Part shown: in pieces, positions 15,410-23,976 of the stretch
How the letters are laid out: every line of letters starts with the position of its first letter
How positions within the stretch are numbered: the first letter of the stretch is position 1
Assembly: GCF_000520955.1 (NCBI RefSeq)
Contig: NZ_JACC01000028.1
Location: forward strand, 26,184-90,183
Reading direction: 5' to 3'
Length of the DNA: 64,000 nucleotides
Source: Aquimarina pacifica
Lineage (GTDB): Bacteria > Bacteroidota > Bacteroidia > Flavobacteriales > Flavobacteriaceae
Notes under the pieces: generated by a model
The model's database searches: none
What the model saw: only the letters and a program-made list of their open reading frames with translations
Told to the model about the DNA's origin: nothing
Translations under genes and position numbers: made by a program

Positions 15410-18280
15410 TTATTTATTATTAAACAAATCATACTTAAGACCAAAAGTGAGTCTTCTATCATAATATTCTAATTGCATTGTTCTTTCTGAGACTCCTTGA
15501 TAAAAACGCAATGGTTGATTGGTAATATTATTTAGATCTGCATATATACTTAGGTTTTTTGTAATCGCATAACTGGCATTAAAATCCAGAAAAAATTGTT
15601 GATCATAATACCTATCCTCGAAGGCATTTCCGCCAATTTCGTCAATATAGGCATCAGAGAAATTTGCAGATAATCGTATACTTAATTTACGATCATTGTA
15701 TCCTAATGATCCATTGAACATATTGGGTGCTGTATTTGGTAAGTCCAGATCATCGCGCTCATCTCCATCCTCATTACGAATACCATCTGCACTGGAAGTA
15801 AGGAACGTATAATTGAGATATAGACTAAGATTCTTCGCAAAACCTGGCAAGAAATCTAGCTGACGCTGAAAAGCAACTTCTACGCCAAAGACTGAGGCAT
15901 CATCTCCATTAAGGGGCTGAAAAATATCATACCCTTCTGTACCCTCTCCAAAATCATTATTCTCTGTCTCTCCACTAAAAATATAGGTGAAATTATTTAT
16001 TTTTTTATAAAACAAACCTCCAGAAACAATCCCTACAGAAGCGAAGTAATGCTCTGCCATAATATCGAAATTCATGGAAGTTGCAGGATCTAAATCTGGG
16101 TTCCCTACAAAAATTTCTTCGTCATCAAAAACTACATCAACAGAAGGTACCAGGTCCGCATAATTAGGTCTTGCTATTGTATTGGTCCACGCAAATCTAA
16201 GTACCGTTTTAGAAGAGGCATCATATTTAAAATGCACTCCGGGTAATATATTGATATATGATTGTTCGTCGGTTACCTCACCTATAAGCTCTTCTTCATC
16301 TACAATTTGATTTCCGGTAGCTTTGATCGAAGTGTTTTCTAATCGAATCCCTGACAGAACGCTTAATTTATCTGATATCTTTTGATTGGTCATTAGGTAA
16401 CCTGCAAAAACATCTTCACTGACCTCATAATTAGCCCGAAGAAACTCATCAGGTACAGATTCTCCTTCGGTAAGGTCCAGACTTCCCAACCATGCTTCGT
16501 CGGCGAATAGACCTGCTTGATACTTACTTCCAGCCAGAAAATCAGGATTCGAAAAATCTTGTATAGGAATTTCTGCTAACGAAGGAAAATCATCCTCGAG
16601 ATCAAACTCGAAGAAGTTATTATCTCTTAGCTTACGCTTTAGTCTACTGCGCACTCCGAATTTGATTATTCCTTCACCTCTACCAAAAAAATCCGAAACA
16701 AATTCTGCATTAATAGCAAAATTAATATCCTCTTCTTCTGTGTATTGGTTTTCTTCTGTTAATTCACCAAACTCAAAGGCAGAAAGATTGGTTGCATCAC
16801 TTGCATTCGCAGGTAAAAATATCGGAAACTCAGGATCAGAGTTATCATTAATGATGGTATATTCTGATTCAAATTCTACATACCGTTCATTCAGTCGCTC
16901 TTCAGAGGCTTTGGCGAATGACCCCATCCAATCTATTTTCACATTTCCGAATAAATGATTTCCTCCCAAATTGTAATTTTGCATCCGTTGATCCTCTAAT
17001 CGGGTGTTTTTATTTCGACTGTTATCAATTCCTCCTTTACTCTGGCGCTTAACCTCAACAGGAAAGCTTGTCAGGAATCCATTAGTAATCGTAAAATCTC
17101 CTTCTTCGATATCTTCTCCATCCAAAATTCCATGCTCTAATCGAAATCTATTTTCACGATCATCGCGCCAATTGTACATAGTTTTTAAATACATGGTATG
17201 ATTATCATCAAAATTATAATCAAAATTTGCAGAAAAGCTTCTTCGAATACGTTGTACTAAATACACGCGTTGCTCGAATACATTTGTATACGGCTGTACA
17301 TCAGCTTCTTCAAGAATGGCTTCACCTTCTTCGTCTTCATCTCCCGTATTAAACTCGAATTCATCTGTCCACTCTGCTTCAATATTATCAGAACCAAAAT
17401 CATTATCATTTATAGATGCTGATAGCATCCAACCAAACTTTTTATTTTTTGATCGGTCCCCAATTAGAAAAGAACCCGTTAGAATTCTCTTATCTGTGAT
17501 AAAGTTAACACCAGAGCCCAAAGTAGCGGAGAGTCTGAATCCCTGGGGAGCAGTTCTTGTGATCAAGTTTACCGATCCTCCGAGAGCGTCTGCTTCCATG
17601 TCTGGAGTTACCGCTTTATTTACTTCGATGGTCTTGATCATATCAGAGGGGATCAAATCCATTTGTATATTTCTATTATCACCTTCTGCCGAAGGAATTC
17701 TACTTCCGTTTAGTGTTACAGAATTTAATTGTGGAGAAAGCCCTCTGACTATAATATTTCTAGCCTCTCCTTGATCGACTTGCATAGTAATCCCCGGAAT
17801 TCTTTTTACTGCATCTCCAATATTAGCATCAGGAAATTTTCCGATCTGATCTGTCGACACGACATTGGTAATATTCATGTTGTTTTTCTGAGTATTCAAA
17901 GCTCTGGCCTGTCCCACAGCTCCATAAGTAGAAATTGTAACATCTTCTAATTGTTCTCCTTTGGTAACCAAAACAATAGAAATTGCCGTAGTTTTTGACG
18001 CTCCTACATTGACTTGTTTTTCTGTATCTGTATATCCCAAATATTGAATTTGTAAAGTATACGCTCCCTCAGGGACATTCACCAAAGTGAACTTTCCTTC
18101 AAAATCAGAAATTGTTGCTTTATTGAGTGCACCGACTAGTACTGAAGCTCCGGGCATAGAAATGCCATTTTCATCGGTAATTACACCCTTAATTGAGCCA
18201 TTTTGTGCATATATTGTACTAGTACCAATGCACACTAAAAAGGTGACATACATTAATTTTAAAAATCTAGATGGTATCAT
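15410..18280 (-). CDS. TonB-dependent receptor paired with phytase
   Basis: This outer-membrane receptor has 956 residues: a signal peptide ending IYAQ, a carboxypeptidase-regulatory-like beta domain (about 28-110; GSIKGVITDENGISMPGASV), a plug domain (about 125-240; FPDANIGDAVKRIPGITMQ, then RNIIVRGLSPQLNSVTLNG) and a large barrel ending FGLKYDLF. The plug style is that of the large TonB receptors used for complex organic substrates. It precedes the phytase gene by 16 bases, so it probably imports a phytate-derived phosphate compound or binds phytate at the surface. There is no SusD partner. A TPR/LuxR-type regulator is encoded upstream in the same direction. Confidence 0.92.
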   Translation of the reverse strand: MIPSRFLKLMYVTFLVCIGTSTIYAQNGSIKGVITDENGISMPGASVLVGALNKATISDFEGKFTLVNVPEGAYTLQIQYLGYTDTEKQVNVGASKTTAISIVLVTKGEQLEDVTISTYGAVGQARALNTQKNNMNITNVVSTDQIGKFPDANIGDAVKRIPGITMQVDQGEARNIIVRGLSPQLNSVTLNGSRIPSAEGDNRNIQMDLIPSDMIKTIEVNKAVTPDMEADALGGSVNLITRTAPQGFRLSATLGSGVNFITDKRILTGSFLIGDRSKNKKFGWMLSASINDNDFGSDNIEAEWTDEFEFNTGDEDEEGEAILEEADVQPYTNVFEQRVYLVQRIRRSFSANFDYNFDDNHTMYLKTMYNWRDDRENRFRLEHGILDGEDIEEGDFTITNGFLTSFPVEVKRQSKGGIDNSRNKNTRLEDQRMQNYNLGGNHLFGNVKIDWMGSFAKASEERLNERYVEFESEYTIINDNSDPEFPIFLPANASDATNLSAFEFGELTEENQYTEEEDINFAINAEFVSDFFGRGEGIIKFGVRSRLKRKLRDNNFFEFDLEDDFPSLAEIPIQDFSNPDFLAGSKYQAGLFADEAWLGSLDLTEGESVPDEFLRANYEVSEDVFAGYLMTNQKISDKLSVLSGIRLENTSIKATGNQIVDEEELIGEVTDEQSYINILPGVHFKYDASSKTVLRFAWTNTIARPNYADLVPSVDVVFDDEEIFVGNPDLDPATSMNFDIMAEHYFASVGIVSGGLFYKKINNFTYIFSGETENNDFGEGTEGYDIFQPLNGDDASVFGVEVAFQRQLDFLPGFAKNLSLYLNYTFLTSSADGIRNEDGDERDDLDLPNTAPNMFNGSLGYNDRKLSIRLSANFSDAYIDEIGGNAFEDRYYDQQFFLDFNASYAITKNLSIYADLNNITNQPLRFYQGVSERTMQLEYYDRRLTFGLKYDLFNNK

Positions 18281-18304
18281 TTTACGTGAGTTTAAAAATC
18301 ACTA

Positions 18305-18336
18305 CAAAGCTACACCGGCACTGTAACATACTGTAA
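18305..18336 (-). promoter_or_regulatory. Receptor-phytase promoter with Pho-box-like direct repeat
   Basis: On the minus strand TAGCTTTG (18305-18312) matches the -7 consensus TAnnTTTG, placing the transcription start about 20 bases before the receptor ATG. Just upstream is a 10-base-period direct repeat, which reads ACTGTAACATACTGTAA on the plus strand (18320-18336). It resembles the CTGT-based Pho boxes of other bacteria and sits where the -33 contact would be. Regulation by phosphate is inferred from this and from the phytase gene. Confidence 0.45.
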
Positions 18337-18462
18337 AAACGTAAAGCAACAAAGGATAAACATTTCACAGATGCTATAGAAACAACAAGGCAACAATTAC
18401 CTTTTATTTACATTGCAATAACATTAAAAAAAATTGACAATAATTTTTTCTAAATTCCTGAA

Positions 18463-20052
18463 TTATAGATCTATCATAAAGCTAACCAACTCTTCTTTTT
18501 GGGCAATAGGAAGTTTTTTACGCAATCTATAGCGAGCAACACGAACACTGTCTGGTGTTACTCGTAGGATCGATGCTATTTCTTTTGATGATAAGTTAAG
18601 TCGCAATAGCATTCCTAATCGTAATTCTGCCGGGGATAGTTTTTCTTCTGAAAGTGCAGATAATTTTTTTATGAATGCCGGATGGATTTCTTTGAAAAAA
18701 TTATTAAACTCGTCCCACTCTTTTTCCTGATGTAGATTAAAATTAATTTCTTGGGCAATTTTTTTTAAACTAACCTTTTGATCAAAATTTTTTCGATTAG
18801 CAATATTCGTAAGTGCTTGCGAAACATCATACAACATCTTATTTTTCTGAGACAGGTGCAGACTGTATCTTGACAATGCTGCCGTCTTTACATGCACTTC
18901 TTTTTGTAAGTTTTTTTCTTCAAACGCTTTTTTTTCTATTTCAACCTTCAGGGCTCTTTCTTTGTATTCTTGCAGTTTTGTATTCTGAATTCTTTTTTTT
19001 CTAAAGTATAAAAATAAAATGATTGCTATAATAACTGTCGTTCCTAAACTTACCCACAACAGATTCTGATGAGCACGACTCACTTTTCCTTGCTGTAGTA
19101 ATAAATTAATTTGTGCCTCTTTTTGCTTGGTTTCATAAATGGTTTGCAAGGTATTAAGCTGATGTACATTTTGCATTGTTGTTAGCTCATCATTTATGTG
19201 CTCACTTTTAAGTAAGTGATCGAGTGCTTCTTTATAATTTCCTGTCAGTTTATATGTTTTAGACAAATCTTTATGTGCACTTCTTAACTGATGCTTATCG
19301 TTAAATTGATTCGATAATTCATAGGCCATTTGTGTATACATTAAGGCCTTGTGATAGTTGTTCGTTTTCCTATTAATATCCCCTAAATTATTTAGAACAC
19401 TAATCCGATCAATTGTATTTATTTTTGCAAAGAATTGATCCGACTTTTCGAAATACTCATATGCCAAATCATATTGCTCAAGATCTTCATAAATACTTCC
19501 CATATTTTCATGCACCTTGGCGATCCCGGCATGATAACTTATCTGTGTAAATAATTCAAGACTTTCTTTTTGATATTGTAATGCTTTAAGATATTCTCCT
19601 TGCTTTTCGTAACAAGAACCGAGTAACCCTTTTGTTATTGCTGCACCTCTTAAATAATCATTGGCCAATGATATTGCCAGACTTTTATTAAAATAGATGA
19701 TGGCCTTTCTTACGTTTTTTAATGAAAGTTGTATTTTACCTATTTCATTTTGCAGATGAACAACCAGTGTATCATTCTTTTTGAGCACCCCTAAAGCATG
19801 ATTATAGTGCAGGATGGCTTCGTTATACACCCTTGCTTTTTGATAAAATTCACCTAATTGAAGAAATTTATAGGCGATTTCTGAAGGTATGTTCTTTTCC
19901 TGAGCCGTTTTGAGTTCTAATTCTAACACTCGAAATGTTTCATCTACATGCCTTTTCTCCTCTTGCTCCTTATGTTGATATATTTGCGAAAATAGGGTAG
20001 GTTTAATTGATATAAAGAAAAACAGGAGAATAATCTTTCGATAATGTTTCAT
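18463..20052 (-). CDS. TPR-repeat membrane regulator with LuxR-type DNA-binding domain
   Basis: This protein has 529 residues. The start at 20052 gives a signal peptide (MKHYRKIILLFFFISIKPTLFSQ); an ATG at 20088 is less likely. Tetratricopeptide repeats fill about residues 60-310, for example AITKGLLGSCYEKQGEYLKA and AKVHENMGSIYEDLEQYDLA. A membrane helix (LLWVSLGTTVIIAIILFLYF) follows, then a coiled coil and a C-terminal helix-turn-helix (LSPAELRLGMLLRLNLSSKE...RVARYRLRKKL). This layout is common for Bacteroidota regulators that place the TPR sensor in the periplasm and the DNA-binding part in the cytoplasm. Control of the downstream receptor-phytase genes is inferred from position. Confidence 0.87.
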   Translation of the reverse strand: MKHYRKIILLFFFISIKPTLFSQIYQHKEQEEKRHVDETFRVLELELKTAQEKNIPSEIAYKFLQLGEFYQKARVYNEAILHYNHALGVLKKNDTLVVHLQNEIGKIQLSLKNVRKAIIYFNKSLAISLANDYLRGAAITKGLLGSCYEKQGEYLKALQYQKESLELFTQISYHAGIAKVHENMGSIYEDLEQYDLAYEYFEKSDQFFAKINTIDRISVLNNLGDINRKTNNYHKALMYTQMAYELSNQFNDKHQLRSAHKDLSKTYKLTGNYKEALDHLLKSEHINDELTTMQNVHQLNTLQTIYETKQKEAQINLLLQQGKVSRAHQNLLWVSLGTTVIIAIILFLYFRKKRIQNTKLQEYKERALKVEIEKKAFEEKNLQKEVHVKTAALSRYSLHLSQKNKMLYDVSQALTNIANRKNFDQKVSLKKIAQEINFNLHQEKEWDEFNNFFKEIHPAFIKKLSALSEEKLSPAELRLGMLLRLNLSSKEIASILRVTPDSVRVARYRLRKKLPIAQKEELVSFMIDL

Positions 20053-20223
20053 AAAAATTATATATAACAACAGGGCCACTTTTCCCATATAGAATTGTAA
20101 ACTTAATTCTCGAAAAACTCTTAGTTGTTATTTGTGGATTATTTTTATGTTATTCTTTTTGATATTATTGTCTGTATTATCAAAAGTTAAGTCCTTTTTA
20201 GATAACTCTATCATTAGAAATAC

Positions 20224-20259
20224 AAAAAACCGCTTCCCAAAATTAATTGAAAAGCGGTT
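20224..20259 (-). terminator. Hairpin terminator of rplU-rpmA
   Basis: The inverted repeat AACCGCTT/AAGCGGTT has a 16-base loop and, on the minus strand, a following T run. It lies about 27 bases past rpmA. Confidence 0.8.
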
Positions 20260-20285
20260 CGTAATTTATTACAAGGAAGAAATCC

Positions 20286-20546
20286 TTATGCTTCAAAAGG
20301 TACTATAGAAACATATGATTTATTGTCTTTCTTTTTTGTGAATTTTACCAAACCATCTACTTTGGCATGTAATGTATGATCTTTACCAGCATACACATTT
20401 TCACCTGGTTTATGAGCTGTTCCTCTTTGTCTAACAATGATGTTACCAGCTATGGCAGCTTGTCCACCAAAAATCTTCACACCTAGACGTTTCGATTCTG
20501 ATTCTCTACCATTTTTTGAACTACCAACTCCTTTTTTATGAGCCAT
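20286..20546 (-). CDS. rpmA: 50S ribosomal protein L27
   Basis: This 86-residue protein starts [20 protein letters not shown], the family signature of L27. It then has [17 protein letters not shown] and [18 protein letters not shown]27 reaches the peptidyl-transferase centre with its N-terminus. It follows rplU by 55 bases, the usual gene order. Confidence 0.98.
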   Translation of the reverse strand: MAHKKGVGSSKNGRESESKRLGVKIFGGQAAIAGNIIVRQRGTAHKPGENVYAGKDHTLHAKVDGLVKFTKKKDNKSYVSIVPFEA

Positions 20547-20601
20547 GATATAATATTTTATTTCTAGTCGTTTTTCTAGTAAACGAATAGAAGATTAAAC
20601 T

Positions 20602-21279
20602 TTATTCTTCTATACCACCTTTATGGTTATCTTGCCATTCTTTTAACTCGTCCCATTTACCATCGGCAGCCATTTTAGCTTGCTTAGGCCATGAATTAGG
20701 AACGTGATTTCCTCTAACATCTTTAATAAACTCTGCTATTTGTTCTGGTTTTGTTTTTGCAAGATCTGCAAATGTCAAAATACCATTAGCATTTAGAGTT
20801 TCTGCGATTTTAGGTCCGATACCTTCAACTTTCTTAAGGTCATCTCCTTTTGCAGCAGCTTTTTTCTTAGGAGCCGCTTTAGCTACAGGAGCTTTCTCTT
20901 CTTTCTTAGTCTCAACCTTCTTAGGCTCAGCTTTTTTAGCTGCCTTAGGAGCTGCTTTTTTAGCTCCAGAAGTAACAATACTTTCGATAATGATTTCAGT
21001 AAGAGATTGACGATGTCCGTTTTTTACACGGTATCCTTTACGTCTCTTTTTCTTGAAAACAATAACTTTATCACCTTTAAGGTGCCTAGTGATTTTTGCT
21101 CCTACTTGAGCTCCATCTATAGCTGGGGCGCCTAAAGTAACTTGTTTCCCATCTGCTGCAAGAAGAACTTTATCAAAAGAGACTTTGTCTCCTTCTTCTC
21201 CTGGTAAACGGTGTACAAACACTTTTTGGTCTTTTGCAACTTTAAATTGCTGCCCTGCTATCTCTACAATTGCGTACAT
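20602..21279 (-). CDS. rplU: 50S ribosomal protein L21 with a C-terminal helix-hairpin-helix extension
   Basis: The first 100 residues or so are normal L21 (MYAIVEIAGQQFKVAKDQKV, then KKKRRKGYRVKNGHRQ). The protein continues to 225 residues, about twice the usual length. The addition is a lysine/alanine/proline-rich linker (about 110-145) and a helix-hairpin-helix-type domain (DDLKKVEGIGPKIAETLNAN, then TFADLAKTKPEQIAEF). The reading frame is intact, so this is a real fusion. Such extensions on L21 are known in Flavobacteriia. The extension may bind nucleic acid, which is inference from the fold type. Confidence 0.95.
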   Translation of the reverse strand: MYAIVEIAGQQFKVAKDQKVFVHRLPGEEGDKVSFDKVLLAADGKQVTLGAPAIDGAQVGAKITRHLKGDKVIVFKKKRRKGYRVKNGHRQSLTEIIIESIVTSGAKKAAPKAAKKAEPKKVETKKEEKAPVAKAAPKKKAAAKGDDLKKVEGIGPKIAETLNANGILTFADLAKTKPEQIAEFIKDVRGNHVPNSWPKQAKMAADGKWDELKEWQDNHKGGIEE

Positions 21280-21316
21280 AGCGTAACGTTTTATTAATTT
21301 TTTTCTAAAATAAAGA

Positions 21317-21372
21317 ACCCACCTATATTCATAGGCGGGTGCAAATATACTGCTAATTAATTAACTGACAAA
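21317..21372 (-). promoter_or_regulatory. rplU promoter and 5'-end hairpin leader
   Basis: On the minus strand, TTTG (21369-21372) and TATATTTG (21342-21349) are separated by 19 bases, a textbook Bacteroidota promoter. Directly downstream is a strong hairpin, ACCCGCCTA/TAGGTGGGT (21317-21340). It would form right at the 5' end of the mRNA. It may stabilise the transcript, terminate it early, or bind a ribosomal protein for feedback; the sequence does not tell which. Confidence 0.7.
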
Positions 21373-21376
21373 TATT

Positions 21377-21850
21377 TTATACCTCTATAGATAGAGAATT
21401 TTGATTTTTTTTAGAATTCCAACTTTCTTTAAATAGTTGCATAAACGACAGCGTAAGAACAAAAGTAGTGGCAATACCCATTACGGCAGCTATAAACACC
21501 ACAGTTCCTACTCCTACATGATAATGCGAACTCCAATTCTCTAACATCATAGGTAAGAAGTTACTATTAATGTTAGTTACGTATACGGCAAAAAAAGATG
21601 TAAAAATAATAGTTGCATTAAATCCTGTAAAAAGACCTGCCATAAACCCTTTCTGATATTCAAAATCACCAGCTAACTCCTTCTTATAATTTTTCATGGC
21701 TTTGTACAAACCAAATGCTACAATAAATCCGTTACCGAGACTAAAAATCGGGTTTGTCTGAACACCCACTAATGAAAGAATTAAAAAATAAAAAACAAGG
21801 CCTATTGCAATCAAAACCCCGTATCTAATGGATATAGCTGATTTTTTCAT
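21377..21850 (-). CDS. DUF4199 family membrane protein
   Basis: This 157-residue inner-membrane protein has four hydrophobic segments. The family pattern shows an early SIRYGVLIAIGLVFYFLILS, the central KAMKNYKKELAGDFEYQKGF and the GLFTGFNATIIFTSFFAVYV helix. DUF4199 proteins are widespread in Bacteroidota and have no established role. It is encoded upstream of rplU, but rplU has its own promoter within the 97-base gap, so the two are probably separate. Confidence 0.85.
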   Translation of the reverse strand: MKKSAISIRYGVLIAIGLVFYFLILSLVGVQTNPIFSLGNGFIVAFGLYKAMKNYKKELAGDFEYQKGFMAGLFTGFNATIIFTSFFAVYVTNINSNFLPMMLENWSSHYHVGVGTVVFIAAVMGIATTFVLTLSFMQLFKESWNSKKNQNSLSIEV

Positions 21851-21949
21851 AAAACTCTAAATTTAATATTCTAACTTAAAGATATGAAATACCTACAGAC
21901 TTATAACTTAAGATATTGTTAATTCGATAGTTACCTTACTTTAAAAAAA

Positions 21950-23014
21950 TCAAGACGCATCAATAATTTCCTTTACAGGCAGTTTTAATCTATTTTTAAA
22001 ATCATTAGGGGCAATACCATATTTCTCTTTGAATATCTTAGAAAAATAACTTCTACTACTAAAACCAATCGCATACATAACCTCTGACATATTCATATCA
22101 TTTTTACTTATAAGATCTATTGCAGTTTCTAGACGTACATGGCGAATGTATTCTGTTACAGTACGACCAAATAACACTTTAAAACCCTCCTGAAGCTTCG
22201 CCTTTGACAAGCCTGTTTCTTTTGATAAATTTTCTAAAGAATATTCATGAGATACACTGTTGGCTATTCTCTCGGCTAGATCATTTATTAATTTCAATTC
22301 TCCTTCCAAAAGAACTTTAGGGCTATTTTTTTCTATCATCAGATATTCATATTCCTGAATATGCATTGATAGTATTTGATACACAATCCCCTCTATTAGT
22401 AATATGCGAGTAATTCCTTTTTTCTTTATTTTCTGAAGAGTTTCTATCTTATTTAACAGTTTAAAATTAAGAGCTCCAAAATGAGCATACGCCTTTTCTT
22501 GTTTTTTATCCGTAAAAACCTGAAAAAGCTGGTTTTTAAGCTGAAACACATTATTAAGTCGCTTTTTCAAATACTTCTCTCTAACAACTTTTATAACATT
22601 AAGAACCAATTTCTCGTCCTTTGGAAAATAAGCATAATTATATCCTCCATATCGACTTGTAATAATGACTGATTGATGTTGTTCTATAGTATTTATCCTT
22701 TTTTGATAATCAAAACTATGTCTACAATATCCTTTAAGACAATAAATAAATTGAATAGGATTAAACTTAGAAGCATCCACACTAATAATGCATTCTTTAT
22801 GAAACACCATCTCTAACTGTAGTAAATTCACCCCCCAATCAAAAGTAATAAACCTGATTTCGCCAGTTGCATTTGAATTATTAACCGTAAGAACATACTC
22901 CCCCCATCGCTCTTCAATTTTACCTCCAATAGTATCTCTGATTTGCTCAACAGATTCTTTTAAATCCCTACCTGTTATGTTACATTCTAATATGTTTGAT
23001 GTTTCGACATGCAT
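21950..23014 (-). CDS. AraC-family transcriptional regulator
   Basis: This 354-residue cytoplasmic protein has its C-terminal 100 residues as two helix-turn-helix units: EYSLENLSKETGLSKAKLQE, and then MSEVMYAIGFSSRSYFSKIF followed by KEKYGIAPNDFKNRL. The N-terminal 240 residues form a putative sensor with no recognised ligand motif, though it has an FIYCLKGYCRHSF stretch like those of iron- or siderophore-responsive AraC proteins (PchR-like). It sits beside a 960-base stretch without genes, so its target is not obvious. Confidence 0.9.
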   Translation of the reverse strand: MHVETSNILECNITGRDLKESVEQIRDTIGGKIEERWGEYVLTVNNSNATGEIRFITFDWGVNLLQLEMVFHKECIISVDASKFNPIQFIYCLKGYCRHSFDYQKRINTIEQHQSVIITSRYGGYNYAYFPKDEKLVLNVIKVVREKYLKKRLNNVFQLKNQLFQVFTDKKQEKAYAHFGALNFKLLNKIETLQKIKKKGITRILLIEGIVYQILSMHIQEYEYLMIEKNSPKVLLEGELKLINDLAERIANSVSHEYSLENLSKETGLSKAKLQEGFKVLFGRTVTEYIRHVRLETAIDLISKNDMNMSEVMYAIGFSSRSYFSKIFKEKYGIAPNDFKNRLKLPVKEIIDAS

Positions 23015-23976
23015 AATGATATGTGAAAATTTAATCCTAAAGAAGTAAATAGAAAATAAAAATTAAGTAGTTTTTTTAAATCTCAAAAAATATTCTATTT
23101 TTTTTAACAGAAAAACTGTATTAGAATAAATTACACTTTTGAATTTACTGTAGTAAATGTTTAGTTTTTATTTTGGTAAAAAAGAAAATCTAGCAATCAG
23201 CTTAATTGGGGTGTCAAACAATGCTTATAATTTTACTTTAAAACGAAACTAAAAAAAGCCATTTTACAACTGTAAACTCAAAAGTGTAAATACTCTTAAT
23301 CGAAGAATTTTCAAAAAAAACAAATCAAAACATAGGTTAAAACGACTATACTAATCTTTGATTCTTTTGATAAAGGTCGTTTAAATTTAGGTTCTAAGAA
23401 TTATCATTCATATAGTGATTCGAATTTTATTGTTAGTGATGTTGCATTACCGATTACGAATAAGAACTAGTAATTTCTATGGTAGCGTTTGTAATATCAA
23501 AAAAAAGAATCCATACCCTAAAAAATACTTTTAATAGAATATCATAACATTACTTAGAAATTAATATTAAAACAACCCTTATGATTTAGTTTAGCGCAAG
23601 CAAGAACAAAAACTAGAGATTCAAATAAGGGCGCTAAGAGATATCAAGCATTAGTGATACCTTCAAAATTTTGGGTTTTAAGAATTATCATTTTTTGTAG
23701 TGATTTTAATTAGTTGGTTATATTGTTTTTGATATCATTTTAATCAAATGATCTTTTGTTTTTTATAAAATTTCAAGGATTTTTCTAGAAAACTTTCATG
23801 CCATTTACACATTTTGAGTGTTCGCATGTGTCAAAATAAAACAAAAAAATATTTTTTTGTGCAAAGCAAAAATACATTAAGAGCATTGAGCCTTTTAACT
23901 CATATGCAATTAATGTGAACTCTATCAAAATACAGTATCAAAAAACAATCTCTATCTTTTATTAGTTGACTTTGTC
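23015..23976. other. AT-rich gene-poor stretch with an imperfect direct repeat and possible gene remnant
   Basis: No convincing gene was found in these 962 bases. Two similar blocks of about 45 bases occur at 23384-23428 and 23667-23711, both containing TAAGAATTATCATT and TAGTGATT. The first lies inside a 42-codon open frame on the plus strand (23342-23470), which reads like protein (KGRLNLGSKNYHSYSDSNF) but has no start codon. The second copy is stopped soon after the shared part. Decayed, duplicated gene fragments are the simplest reading. Confidence 0.4.
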
